The notes below the pieces were generated by a model. It was not told where the DNA came from. It searched no databases and saw only the letters and a list, made by a program, of their open reading frames with translations. The translations under genes and the position numbers were made by a program. A stretch of 51,176 bases of DNA from assembly GCA_022841885.1 (NCBI GenBank), contig JALHQP010000013.1, positions 1 through 51,176 of the forward strand, read 5' to 3'. Positions 27,017 through 36,126 of the stretch are shown piece after piece. The first letter of the stretch is position 1; every line of letters starts with the position of its first letter. Source of the DNA: Aquincola sp. GTDB taxonomy: Bacteria > Pseudomonadota > Gammaproteobacteria > Burkholderiales > Burkholderiaceae_C.

Positions 27017-28134
27017 TGCAGCCCGAAGCGCCTCCGGCCACGCTCGTGTTCATGCCCGCCCTGAAGGGCCGCGGCACCGCCTGGGCCATCGAGCACCGCT
27101 TCACGACCCGGCACCACGAGTCTTTCGACGACGGCTGGGGCACGCTCGAGCAGGCGGCACGCGAGGAGCAGTCCGCCCCGGCCACGCAGATCATCGAGCA
27201 GACGGTACGCACGATCCTGTCGGGCAACGACTCGCCTGACATCGACTTCGACCTCTCGATCAATCCCTACCGCGGCTGCGAGCATGGCTGCGTCTACTGC
27301 TTCGCACGGCCGACGCACAGCTACCTGAACCTCTCGCCGGGCCTGGACTTCGAGACCCGGATCATCGCCAAGGTCAATGCGGCCGAGCGTCTGCGTGCCG
27401 CGCTGTCGGCGCCGGGCTACGAGCCGCTGATCCTGAACATCGGATCGGCCACCGACGCCTACCAGCCCGCCGAGCGGCGGCTGCGCATCACGCGCGGCGT
27501 GATCGAGGTGCTGGCCGAGTGCCGGCATGCGTTCTCTGTCATCACCAAGTCCTCGGGCATCGAGCGCGATGTCGACCTGCTCGCGCCGCTGGCGCGCGAC
27601 GGCCTGGTCTCGGTCTACGTCTCGATCCCGACGCTGAACGCTGATCTGGCCCGCATCATGGAGCCGCGTGCCACCGCCCCGGCGCGGCGCCTGCGCACGA
27701 TCGAACGCCTGGCGGCGGCGGGCATCCCGGTGGGTGTGAGCGTCTCGCCGCTGATCCCCTTCATCAACGAGCCCGAACTCGAGCATGTGCTCGAGCAGGC
27801 GCATGGCGCCGGTGCCAGCTCGGCGTTCTCGACCGTGCTACGCCTTCCCTGGGAGGTGAATCCACTGTTCCAGCAATGGCTCGAGACCCACTTTGCCGAC
27901 CGCGCGGCGCGCGTGATGGCGCGGGTGCGCGAGCTGCGCGGCGGGCGCGAGAACGATCCGCGCTTCCACGAGCGCATGCAGGGGCAGGGTGTCTGGGCGC
28001 AGATGCTGGCGCAGCGCTTTGCCAAGGCGGCGTGGCGGCTCGGCCTGCGCACCGAGCGGCGCAAGCTGGACCTGTCGCAGTTCCGTCGGCCGCTGCCGAA
28101 GGCAGCGCCCTCGGCCCAGCCCAGCCTGTTCTGA
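27016..28134 (+). CDS. PA0069-type radical SAM protein, likely SOS-controlled
   Basis: A 372-residue radical SAM protein. NPYRGCEHGCVYCFARPTH has the cluster-binding cysteines C88, C92 and C95 (CxxxCxxC). YEPLILNIGSATDAYQPAE and VITKSSGIERDVDLL are further blocks of this family, annotated as PA0069-type and related to spore photoproduct lyase domains. The biochemical role is not established; repair of nucleic acid damage is suggested by the LexA box at the promoter. The ATG at 27016 would leave essentially no 5' leader. The family's KGRG motif starts at residue 17, so a second ATG at 27052 (MPALKGRGTAW) may be the true start. The gene converges on dnaJ with nine bases between stops. Confidence 0.85.
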   Translation: MQPEAPPATLVFMPALKGRGTAWAIEHRFTTRHHESFDDGWGTLEQAAREEQSAPATQIIEQTVRTILSGNDSPDIDFDLSINPYRGCEHGCVYCFARPTHSYLNLSPGLDFETRIIAKVNAAERLRAALSAPGYEPLILNIGSATDAYQPAERRLRITRGVIEVLAECRHAFSVITKSSGIERDVDLLAPLARDGLVSVYVSIPTLNADLARIMEPRATAPARRLRTIERLAAAGIPVGVSVSPLIPFINEPELEHVLEQAHGAGASSAFSTVLRLPWEVNPLFQQWLETHFADRAARVMARVRELRGGRENDPRFHERMQGQGVWAQMLAQRFAKAAWRLGLRTERRKLDLSQFRRPLPKAAPSAQPSLF

Positions 28135-28143
28135 GCCCGCCGG

Positions 28144-29289
28144 CTACTTGAAGAGATCCTTGACCCGGTCGGTCCAGCTCTTCTCATCGGGCGAATGGCG
28201 CGCGCCGCCCTTCTTGAGCGACTCGTCCAGTTCGCGCAGCAGCTTCTTCTGCCCATCCGTCAGCTTGACGGGCGTCTCGATCGAGACGTGGCAGTACAGG
28301 TCGCCCGGGTAGCTCGAGCGAAGGCCCTTGATGCCCTTGCCCTTGAGGCGGAAGGTCTTGCCGTGCTGCGTGCTCTCGGGCAGCTCGATCTCGACCTTGC
28401 CCTCGAGCGTGGGCACCTCGATCGCGCCGCCGAGCGCCGCCGTGGTCATGCCCACCGGTACCGTGCAATGCAGGTCATCGCCGTCGCGCTCGAAGATGTC
28501 GTGCTGCTTGACGCGGATCTCGATGTAGAGGTCGCCTGACGGCCCGCCATTGCTGCCCGGCTCGCCATTGCCGGCCGAGCGGATGCGCATGCCCTCGCTG
28601 ATGCCGGCCGGGATCTTGACCTCGAGCGTCTTCTGCTTCTTGACCTTGCCGGCGCCGTGGCAGGTGGCGCAGGGCTCGGGAATGATCTTGCCGGCGCCGC
28701 GACACTGCGGGCAGGTCTGCTGGATCGAGAAGAAGCCCTGGCGCAGGTGCACCGTGCCCGAGCCGTTGCACTGCGGGCAGGTCTTGGCGCTGGTGCCGGG
28801 CTTGGCGCCGCTGCCGCTGCAGGTTTCGCAGTTGTCCCAGCTAGGAATGCGGATCTGCGTGTCTTTCCCCAGGGCCGCTTCCTCGAGCGTGATCTCGAGG
28901 CCGTAGGACAGATCGGCCCCGCGGTAGACCTGCTGGCCGCCGCGGCGTGCGCCGCCCGCGGCACCACCGAAGATGTCGCCAAAGATGTCGCCGAAGGCCT
29001 CGGCAAAACCGCCGAAGCCCTCCTGCCCCGGACCGCCGCGGAAGCCGCCCATGTTCGGGTCCACGCCCTGGTGGCCGAACTGGTCATAGGCCTGGCGCTT
29101 GGCCGGCTCGGACAGGATCTCGTAGGCCTCCTTGGCCTCCTTGAACTTCTCTTCGGACGCCTTCGCCCCGTCGCCCTGGTTGCGATCGGGGTGGTGCTTC
29201 ATGGCCAGCTTGCGGTAGGCCTTCTTGATGTCGTCCTCGGAGGCGTTCTTCGGCACCCCGAGGATCTCGTAAAAGTCGCGTTTGGCCAT
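28144..29289 (-). CDS. dnaJ: Chaperone protein DnaJ
   Basis: A 381-residue type I J-protein that delivers clients to DnaK and stimulates its ATPase. The J domain carries the HPD motif in [13 protein letters not shown] Gly/Phe-rich linker follows (about residues 75-115). Four zinc-finger repeats are visible: [24 protein letters not shown] and CATCHGAG. The C-terminal substrate-binding domains complete it. It is the last gene of grpE-dnaK-dnaJ, separated from dnaK by a strong hairpin. Confidence 0.98.
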   Translation of the reverse strand: MAKRDFYEILGVPKNASEDDIKKAYRKLAMKHHPDRNQGDGAKASEEKFKEAKEAYEILSEPAKRQAYDQFGHQGVDPNMGGFRGGPGQEGFGGFAEAFGDIFGDIFGGAAGGARRGGQQVYRGADLSYGLEITLEEAALGKDTQIRIPSWDNCETCSGSGAKPGTSAKTCPQCNGSGTVHLRQGFFSIQQTCPQCRGAGKIIPEPCATCHGAGKVKKQKTLEVKIPAGISEGMRIRSAGNGEPGSNGGPSGDLYIEIRVKQHDIFERDGDDLHCTVPVGMTTAALGGAIEVPTLEGKVEIELPESTQHGKTFRLKGKGIKGLRSSYPGDLYCHVSIETPVKLTDGQKKLLRELDESLKKGGARHSPDEKSWTDRVKDLFK

Positions 29290-29312
29290 GCTGCCCTCAA
29301 GCTCCTCGACCA

Positions 29313-29338
29313 GCGCGCCCGGTCGTCACCGGGCGCGC
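29313..29338 (-). promoter_or_regulatory. Strong hairpin between dnaK and dnaJ
   Basis: GCGCGCCCGGT (29313-29323) and ACCGGGCGCGC (29328-29338) form a perfect 11-bp stem with a four-base loop. No T-run follows in the direction of transcription, so it is not a standard terminator. A role in mRNA stability or in lowering DnaJ relative to DnaK is inference. Confidence 0.6.
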
Positions 29339-29345
29339 GCCTTCC

Positions 29346-31301
<1,956 letters not shown>

Positions 31302-31341
31302 TTGAATGCTCCTGAAACGGGGAATCCGGTTGTCTTCGAGT

Positions 31342-31366
31342 TGTGGATAAGTCGGGCGCTTTCAAG
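31342..31366 (-). promoter_or_regulatory. DnaA-box 9-mer and sigma-32 -35-like sequence upstream of dnaK
   Basis: The grpE-dnaK gap holds TTATCCACA (31350-31342 on the minus strand), a perfect match to the DnaA-box consensus, and CTTGAAA (31366-31360), identical to a sigma-32 -35 element. No matching -10 (CCCCAT-like) is found at the right distance, so a promoter is not supported. A lone DnaA box may be chance. Confidence 0.35.
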
Positions 31367-31383
31367 GGCGCCGCGCTGTGGAT

Positions 31384-31905
31384 CTACTTCGGTGCGGCCA
31401 CGGTCACGAGCGCCGGACGCAGCACGCGGTCGGCGATCAGGTAGCCCTTCTGCAGCACGGCCACCACGGTGTTGGCTTCCTGCTCGGCCGGCACCACGCT
31501 GATGGCCTGGTGCTGGTGCGGGTCGAACTTGGTGCCGGGCGGCGGCGCCAGCTCGACCACCTTGTTGCGCTCGAGCGCCGCGGCGAGCTGGCGCAGCGTG
31601 GCGTGTACGCCTTCGAGCACCTGGGGCGTGCTGGCCTCGGGCTGGGCGATCGCGGCCTGCAGGCTGTCCATCACCGGCAGCAGGCTCTCGGCGAAGGACT
31701 CGACGGCGAACTTGCGCGCCTTGGTCATGTCCTCCTCGGCGCGTCGGCGGACGTTCTCGGCCTCGGCCTTGGCGCGCAGGAAGGCATCCTTCAGCGTGCT
31801 CAGTTCCAGCTGAAGCTCGCTGAGTTGGGCTTCGACGGCGGTCTCGGGGGCCACGGCATCGGCGCCCTCGGCCGCAGCGGGATTTCCTGGGGTCTCGTTG
31901 CTCAT
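31384..31905 (-). CDS. grpE: Nucleotide exchange factor GrpE
   Basis: A 173-residue homodimeric factor that releases ADP from DnaK. The N-terminal 35 residues are acidic and low in complexity. A long coiled coil follows (about residues 35-85, including [29 protein letters not shown] shown here only by its ends), and the C-terminal beta domain contains [14 protein letters not shown] and [20 protein letters not shown]. It starts the heat-shock operon, behind a sigma-32-type promoter. Confidence 0.96.
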   Translation of the reverse strand: MSNETPGNPAAAEGADAVAPETAVEAQLSELQLELSTLKDAFLRAKAEAENVRRRAEEDMTKARKFAVESFAESLLPVMDSLQAAIAQPEASTPQVLEGVHATLRQLAAALERNKVVELAPPPGTKFDPHQHQAISVVPAEQEANTVVAVLQKGYLIADRVLRPALVTVAAPK

Positions 31906-31933
31906 GTCGGTCGAAATGATCGGACTCGCGCGG

Positions 31934-31961
31934 ACTTGGGGCCGAAGGCCGTCGATTCAAG
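31934..31961 (-). promoter_or_regulatory. Sigma-32 heat-shock promoter for grpE-dnaK-dnaJ
   Basis: On the minus strand CTTGAA (31961-31956), a 14-base spacer and CCCCAAGT (31941-31934) agree with the RpoH consensus (CTTGAAA, then CCCCATnT). Transcription would start near 31928, about 23 bases before the grpE ATG at 31905. Confidence 0.75.
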
Positions 31962-32006
31962 AGGGGTTTCCGACCTCGTTTCGTGGGGTCGTGCACGGGC
32001 TCGCGG

Positions 32007-32438
32007 TCAGGGCTCGTCGATCGACGCGCTCCAGCGCTGCCAGCGCTCGCCGGCCTGGTCGATCTGGCGCCGGTCGCGCTTGGTCGGCCGGCCCTGGACC
32101 AGGGTCGCCGCCGGCTCCGGTGCCAGCCGGCGGGCCTCGATGGCGCGCTGGCGGGCCACCAGGCTCTCGGGCGTCTCCTCGTAGAGCGCCTGCGCTGCGG
32201 GCGCCGGGCCGCGCACCGCCGACAGGGCCCGGACAAGCATCGTTCGCGGCGGCCATCCGGGCTGGCGCCATTCCAGCGTGTCGCCCGGCCTCAGCTCCCG
32301 CGCCGGCTTGACGGCCTGGCCGGCCACCAGCACGCGCCCGGCCGTGACGGCTTCAGCCGCCAGGCTGCGCGTCTTGAACCAGCGCGCGGCCCAGAGCCAC
32401 TTGTCCAGGCGCATGCCGGGCGTCTTGGTCTCGTTCAT
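32007..32438 (-). CDS. hslR: S4-domain RNA-binding heat-shock protein Hsp15
   Basis: A 143-residue protein with an N-terminal S4 domain (MRLDKWLWAARWFKTRSLAA, then GRVLVAGQAVKPARELRPGD) and a basic C-terminal tail. Hsp15 rescues stalled 50S subunits carrying nascent peptide-tRNA. The ATG at 32438 overlaps the upstream histidine kinase stop by four bases (ATGA), so it is translated from the two-component mRNA. An internal start at MRLDKWL is possible, since ten residues precede it. The grpE heat-shock promoter begins about 50 bases beyond its end. Confidence 0.88.
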   Translation of the reverse strand: MNETKTPGMRLDKWLWAARWFKTRSLAAEAVTAGRVLVAGQAVKPARELRPGDTLEWRQPGWPPRTMLVRALSAVRGPAPAAQALYEETPESLVARQRAIEARRLAPEPAATLVQGRPTKRDRRQIDQAGERWQRWSASIDEP

Positions 32439-33847
32439 GGCGTTGCCGTGTGCAGCGGCAGGCGCACGACCGCGTCGAGCCCGAGCACGCGACTGCCTTG
32501 CAGACGGTTGTTGAGTTCGATCTGGCCGCCGAGCGACGCGACGATCTCGCGGCAGATCGTCAGCCCCAGGCCGACGCCGCCGCGCCCCGCGTCGCCGGTC
32601 GAGAACGGCTCGAACAGGCGCTGCCGCAAGTCGTCCGACAGGCCCGGGCCGCTGTCGGCGATGGTCAAGGCTGCGGTGCGCGCGTCGCAGACCAGCCGCA
32701 CGGCGAGCCGCCCGCCGGCCGGCGATTGCTTGACCGCGTTGTGCAGCAGGTTGCGGCTCAGCTCGCGCAGCGCCCACTCATGGGCATGCACGGGCGCGGT
32801 CTGGCGTTCGAGGTCGAAGTCCAGTCGCGCCTGCGCGATCAGCGGTGCCAGGTCGAGTGCCACCGCCTGCACCACCGACGACCAGTCGACCACGGCGGCA
32901 TCGCCTTGCTGACGCAGTTGCTCCACCTTGGCCAGCGCCAGCATCTGGTTGGCCAGCACGGTGGCGCCGTCGACCGTGCTGCCGATGTCGTCGAGCGCCT
33001 GGCCGGGCGCCACGTCGCCGCGCTGGGCCGACTGCACCTGGGTCTTCAGCACCGCCAGCGGCGTGCGCAGCTGGTGCGAGGCGTCGCGCACGAAGCGCTT
33101 CTGGTGCTCGAGCAGGTGCGCCAGCCGTGCCATCACGCCATTGGTGGCGTCGAGCACCGGCTGCAGTTCGTGCGGCGCGCCGACGCTGTCGATCGGCGAC
33201 AGGTCGCCCTCGGCACGGCGCCGCAGGCGCTCGCTCAGCGCGCGCACCGGGCGCGTCGCGACCTGCACCACCGCCACCACGACCAGCGCGATCACCACCA
33301 ACATCAGCGCCTGGTGCCACACGGTGTCGACCAGAATCTGGCGTGCCAGCGTGCGCCGCACTTCGAGCGTCTCGGCCACCTGGATCGTCGCCATGCCCTG
33401 GCCGGCCTGACCGGCCACCGGTTGGAGCAGCACGGCCATGCGCACCGGCGCGTCGCGGTACCGGTCGTCGTAGAACTGCACCAGCGCCGCGTAGACGTTG
33501 CGCTCGGACGCGTCGCGTCGCGGCGCGGGCAGGTCCTCGAAGCCCGAGACCATCTCGCCGTCGAAGCCGCGCACGCGGTAGAAGATGCGGCTGCGGTTGT
33601 CGGCCTCGAAGGCCTCGAGCGCCGCGTAGGCGACGTTGCCGCGCACGCGCACCCGGCCGTCGGTCTCGACCACTTCGAGCAGCTCGCCGATCGACTTGGC
33701 CGAGGCGAGCAGGGTGCGGTCGTAGGCCGTGTCGGCCGCGGCCAATGCCTGCCGGTACAGGCTCGCGGCGTTGAAGGCCAGCAGGCCCAGCACCGGCACC
33801 AGGATGCCCAGCAGCAGGCGCGCACGCAACGACGCGGGCGCCTTCAC
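32435..33847 (-). CDS. tctE: Sensor histidine kinase, TctE type
   Basis: A 470-residue membrane kinase. The first helix is at about residues 9-30 and the second at about 176-198, enclosing a periplasmic sensor of the two-component N-terminal type (ASLYRQALAAADTAYDRTLL is characteristic). A HAMP-like stretch leads to the H box RFVRDASHQLRTPL with H258. The ATPase has NLLHNAVKQSPAGG, DSGPGL and GVGLGLTI. It starts with GTG overlapping the regulator stop (GTGA). The assignment to TctE, the tricarboxylate sensor, rests on this architecture and on the divergent tctCBA operon. The ligand is not proven. Confidence 0.85.
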   Translation of the reverse strand: MKAPASLRARLLLGILVPVLGLLAFNAASLYRQALAAADTAYDRTLLASAKSIGELLEVVETDGRVRVRGNVAYAALEAFEADNRSRIFYRVRGFDGEMVSGFEDLPAPRRDASERNVYAALVQFYDDRYRDAPVRMAVLLQPVAGQAGQGMATIQVAETLEVRRTLARQILVDTVWHQALMLVVIALVVVAVVQVATRPVRALSERLRRRAEGDLSPIDSVGAPHELQPVLDATNGVMARLAHLLEHQKRFVRDASHQLRTPLAVLKTQVQSAQRGDVAPGQALDDIGSTVDGATVLANQMLALAKVEQLRQQGDAAVVDWSSVVQAVALDLAPLIAQARLDFDLERQTAPVHAHEWALRELSRNLLHNAVKQSPAGGRLAVRLVCDARTAALTIADSGPGLSDDLRQRLFEPFSTGDAGRGGVGLGLTICREIVASLGGQIELNNRLQGSRVLGLDAVVRLPLHTATP

Positions 33848-34527
33848 AGCCTGTCCTCGGCCTGCAGCAGGTAGCCCAGCCCACGCAGCGTGACGAGCTG
33901 GACCCCGGTGGGCCCGAGCTTCTTGCGCAGACGGTACGCCACCACCTCGACGGCGCTGGCCTGCACATCGGCCTCGCCCGGGAACACCGCCTCGCACAGG
34001 CGTTCCTTGGCCAATGCCTGGCCGGGGCGCGCGAGCAGGGCGCGCAGCAGCGCCGCCTCGCGCGGCGTCAGCTCCATCGGCCGGCCGTGGTGGCAGACCG
34101 CGCCGCTGGCCGCATCGACCTGCAGGCCGTGGAACTCGGCGGTCTCGGGCAGGTCGGCCCCGCCGGACCCCTTGCGCCGCGCCAGCGCGCGCACGCGAGC
34201 CTCGAGTTCGTCGAGATCGAAGGGCTTGGGCAGGTAGTCGTCGGCCCCGGTGTTCAGGCCGAGGATGCGGTCGCCGACCGCGCCGCGTGCGGTCAGCACG
34301 ATCACCGGCGTGGCCAGGCCCTCGGCGCGCGCCTGGGCCAGCACGCTCAGGCCGTCAACGCCGGGCAGGTTCAGGTCGAGCAGCACCACGTCGGGCACGC
34401 TGGCGCGCCAGCGGTCGAGCGCTCGCGCTCCGTCGCCGCAGACCACCACCTGCATGCCGCGGCGCTCGAAGCTGCGCTGCAGCGAGGTCCGCATCGCGAG
34501 GTTGTCTTCGACAAGGAGCAGCTTCAT
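33844..34527 (-). CDS. tctD: OmpR-family response regulator, TctD type
   Basis: A 227-residue regulator. The receiver domain begins MKLLLVEDNLAMRTSLQRSF, with phospho-acceptor D51 in VVLLDLNLPGVDGL and K101 in YLPKPFD. The C-terminal winged helix ends VAYRLRKKLG...LRGLGYLLQ. I chose ATG 34527 because the receiver begins there; the open frame to 34623 is upstream DNA. The divergent gene encodes a TctC-type binding protein, so it likely activates tctCBA. A direct repeat in the shared promoter region is a candidate binding site. Confidence 0.88.
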   Translation of the reverse strand: MKLLLVEDNLAMRTSLQRSFERRGMQVVVCGDGARALDRWRASVPDVVLLDLNLPGVDGLSVLAQARAEGLATPVIVLTARGAVGDRILGLNTGADDYLPKPFDLDELEARVRALARRKGSGGADLPETAEFHGLQVDAASGAVCHHGRPMELTPREAALLRALLARPGQALAKERLCEAVFPGEADVQASAVEVVAYRLRKKLGPTGVQLVTLRGLGYLLQAEDRL

Positions 34528-34549
34528 CGGGTCACGAGGTGGGGCGGGG

Positions 34550-34555
34550 ATTATC
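34550..34555 (-). promoter_or_regulatory. -10 element for tctD-tctE-hslR
   Basis: GATAAT on the minus strand, 22 bases before the tctD ATG. The -35 region (GAAACA, 17 bases upstream) is only a partial match. Confidence 0.45.
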
Positions 34556-34590
34556 GGCAGCGGTCTGATCCGTGTTTCCCCTGAGCCGGC

Positions 34591-34609
34591 TGACAGCGCA
34601 TTGACAGCG
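34591..34609 (+). promoter_or_regulatory. Direct repeat, candidate TctD operator
   Basis: TGACAGCG occurs twice, at 34591-34598 and 34602-34609, with an 11-base period. Tandem half-sites one helical turn apart are how OmpR/PhoB-family regulators bind. The site lies about 50 bases upstream of the tctC start in the gap shared with tctD. It includes a TTGACA (34601-34606), but no good -10 follows, as expected for an activator-dependent promoter. Confidence 0.5.
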
Positions 34610-34658
34610 TGTCGGCGCATCATGCTCGTTGACCGCAGACCACCAGCAGGAGAGCAGC

Positions 34659-35618
34659 ATGCGTCGCGATACCTTCCTCAAGACCCTTGGCGCACTGGCC
34701 GTTGCCGGCGCGCTGCCGATGGGCGCACGCGCCAACGCCGCGCTGAAGATGATGATCCCAGCCAATCCCGGCGGCGGTTGGGACACCACGGGCCGTGCAC
34801 TCGGCAAGGCGCTGCAAGACGCCGGTGCCGCGGCGTCGGTGAGCTACGAAAACAAGGGCGGCGCCGCCGGCGCGATCGGCCTGGCCCAGTTCGTCAACGC
34901 GAGCAAGGGCGACGGCAATGCGCTGATGGTGATGGGCGCGGTGATGCTGGGCGGCATCATCACCGGCAAGCCGCCGGTGAGCCTGAGCCAGGCCACACCG
35001 ATCGCGCGCCTGACCAGCGAGTACAACGTGTTCGTGCTGCCGGCGGCATCGCCGCTGAAGACCATGGCCGATGTGGTCGAGCAGATGAAGAAGGACCCGG
35101 GCAGCGTCAAGTGGGGCGGCGGTTCGCGTGGTTCGACTGAACACATCGCCGCGGCCATGATCGCGCGCGCCGTGGGCGTGGACCCGGCCAAGATCAACTA
35201 TGTCGCCTTCCGCGGCGGCGGCGAAGCGGTGGCGGCGATCCTGGGCAACAACGTCACCGTCGGCGGCAGCGGCTACAGCGAGTTCGCGCAGTACGTCGAC
35301 AGCGGCAAGATGCGCGCGATTGCCGTCACGTCGGCGCAGCGCCTGAAGGGCATCAATGTGCCGACGCTCAAGGAGCAGGGCATCGACGTCGAGATCGGCA
35401 ACTGGCGCGGCGTCTACGGCGCACCCGGCATCACCGACGCGCAGCGCAAGGCGCTGACCGACATGATCCAGAAGGCGGTCAAGTCCAAGGCCTGGGCCGA
35501 GGCGATGGACAAGAACGCGTGGACGCCAGCACTGATGACCGGCAAGGAGTTCGACGACTTCGTCGATCGCGAGTTCGCGAGCCTGCGCGCGACGATGGTC
35601 AAGGCCGGCATGGTCTAA
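34659..35618 (+). CDS. tctC: Tripartite tricarboxylate transporter solute-binding protein
   Basis: A 319-residue periplasmic receptor of the TctC/Bug family, which captures citrate-like or other organic acids for TctA/TctB. The export signal RRDTFLKTLGALAVAGALPM ends near GARANA and resembles a twin-arginine leader with one extra residue between RR and F. MMIPANPGGGWDTTGRALGK is the conserved ligand-binding start, and ENKGGAAGAIG follows. The ATG at 34659 has AGGAG at 34648-34652; a frame-open TTG at 34629 is less likely. The ligand cannot be read from sequence. Confidence 0.93.
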   Translation: MRRDTFLKTLGALAVAGALPMGARANAALKMMIPANPGGGWDTTGRALGKALQDAGAAASVSYENKGGAAGAIGLAQFVNASKGDGNALMVMGAVMLGGIITGKPPVSLSQATPIARLTSEYNVFVLPAASPLKTMADVVEQMKKDPGSVKWGGGSRGSTEHIAAAMIARAVGVDPAKINYVAFRGGGEAVAAILGNNVTVGGSGYSEFAQYVDSGKMRAIAVTSAQRLKGINVPTLKEQGIDVEIGNWRGVYGAPGITDAQRKALTDMIQKAVKSKAWAEAMDKNAWTPALMTGKEFDDFVDREFASLRATMVKAGMV

Positions 35619-35625
35619 CCGCCTC

Positions 35626-36126
35626 GTGCCGCGCTCGAAGCATGAGGTGGTGCTCGCCGGTGGCGTGATCGCCATCGGCGCGCTGCTGGCCGCGGGGGCG
35701 CTGCAGATCCCCTCGGCCGCCGGCTACGGCGGCGTTGGGCCGAACTTCCTGCCATGGCTGGTCGCGGTAGCGCTGCTGGTGTGCGGCGCGCTGCTGCTGT
35801 GGCATGCGCTGCAGGGTGGTTTTCGCGAGCGCGAGGAGCCTTCGGGGGCCGCGCATGGCGACTGGGTGGCCTTTGCGTGGGTGTCGGCGGGGGTGCTGGT
35901 GACCGCGGCGCTGATCACCCGTGTGGGCTTCGTGCTGACCTGCGGCCTGTGCTTCGCGCTCGCGGTGCGCGGGCTGCGCGGGGCAGAAGGCCGGCCCGCC
36001 GGCGGGCCAACGCAGACCGCGATCGACCTCGGCACCGGCCTGGCGATCGCGTTGCCTGTGTACTGGCTCTTCACCAAGTTGTTGGCGATCAACTTGCCGG
36101 GCCTGACCGGTGCGGGGTGGATCTGA
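35626..36126 (+). CDS. tctB: Tripartite tricarboxylate transporter small membrane subunit
   Basis: A 166-residue protein with four predicted membrane helices (about residues 8-28, 42-62, 80-110 in two segments, and 135-155). This small, poorly conserved subunit pairs with Tct[20 protein letters not shown] is the typical segment between the first two helices. It starts with GTG seven bases after the tctC stop and overlaps tctA by one base (TGATG). Confidence 0.9.
   Translation: MPRSKHEVVLAGGVIAIGALLAAGALQIPSAAGYGGVGPNFLPWLVAVALLVCGALLLWHALQGGFREREEPSGAAHGDWVAFAWVSAGVLVTAALITRVGFVLTCGLCFALAVRGLRGAEGRPAGGPTQTAIDLGTGLAIALPVYWLFTKLLAINLPGLTGAGWI

Noticed and set aside
31320-31366. Second heat-shock promoter before dnaK
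   Set aside because: CTTGAAA is present but there is no CCCCAT-like -10 at 11-16 bases; only CCCGACTT at three bases.
34601-34630. TTGACA upstream of tctC as a complete sigma-70 promoter
   Set aside because: The hexamer is perfect but no acceptable -10 occurs 15-19 bases downstream. It is better seen as part of the direct-repeat operator.
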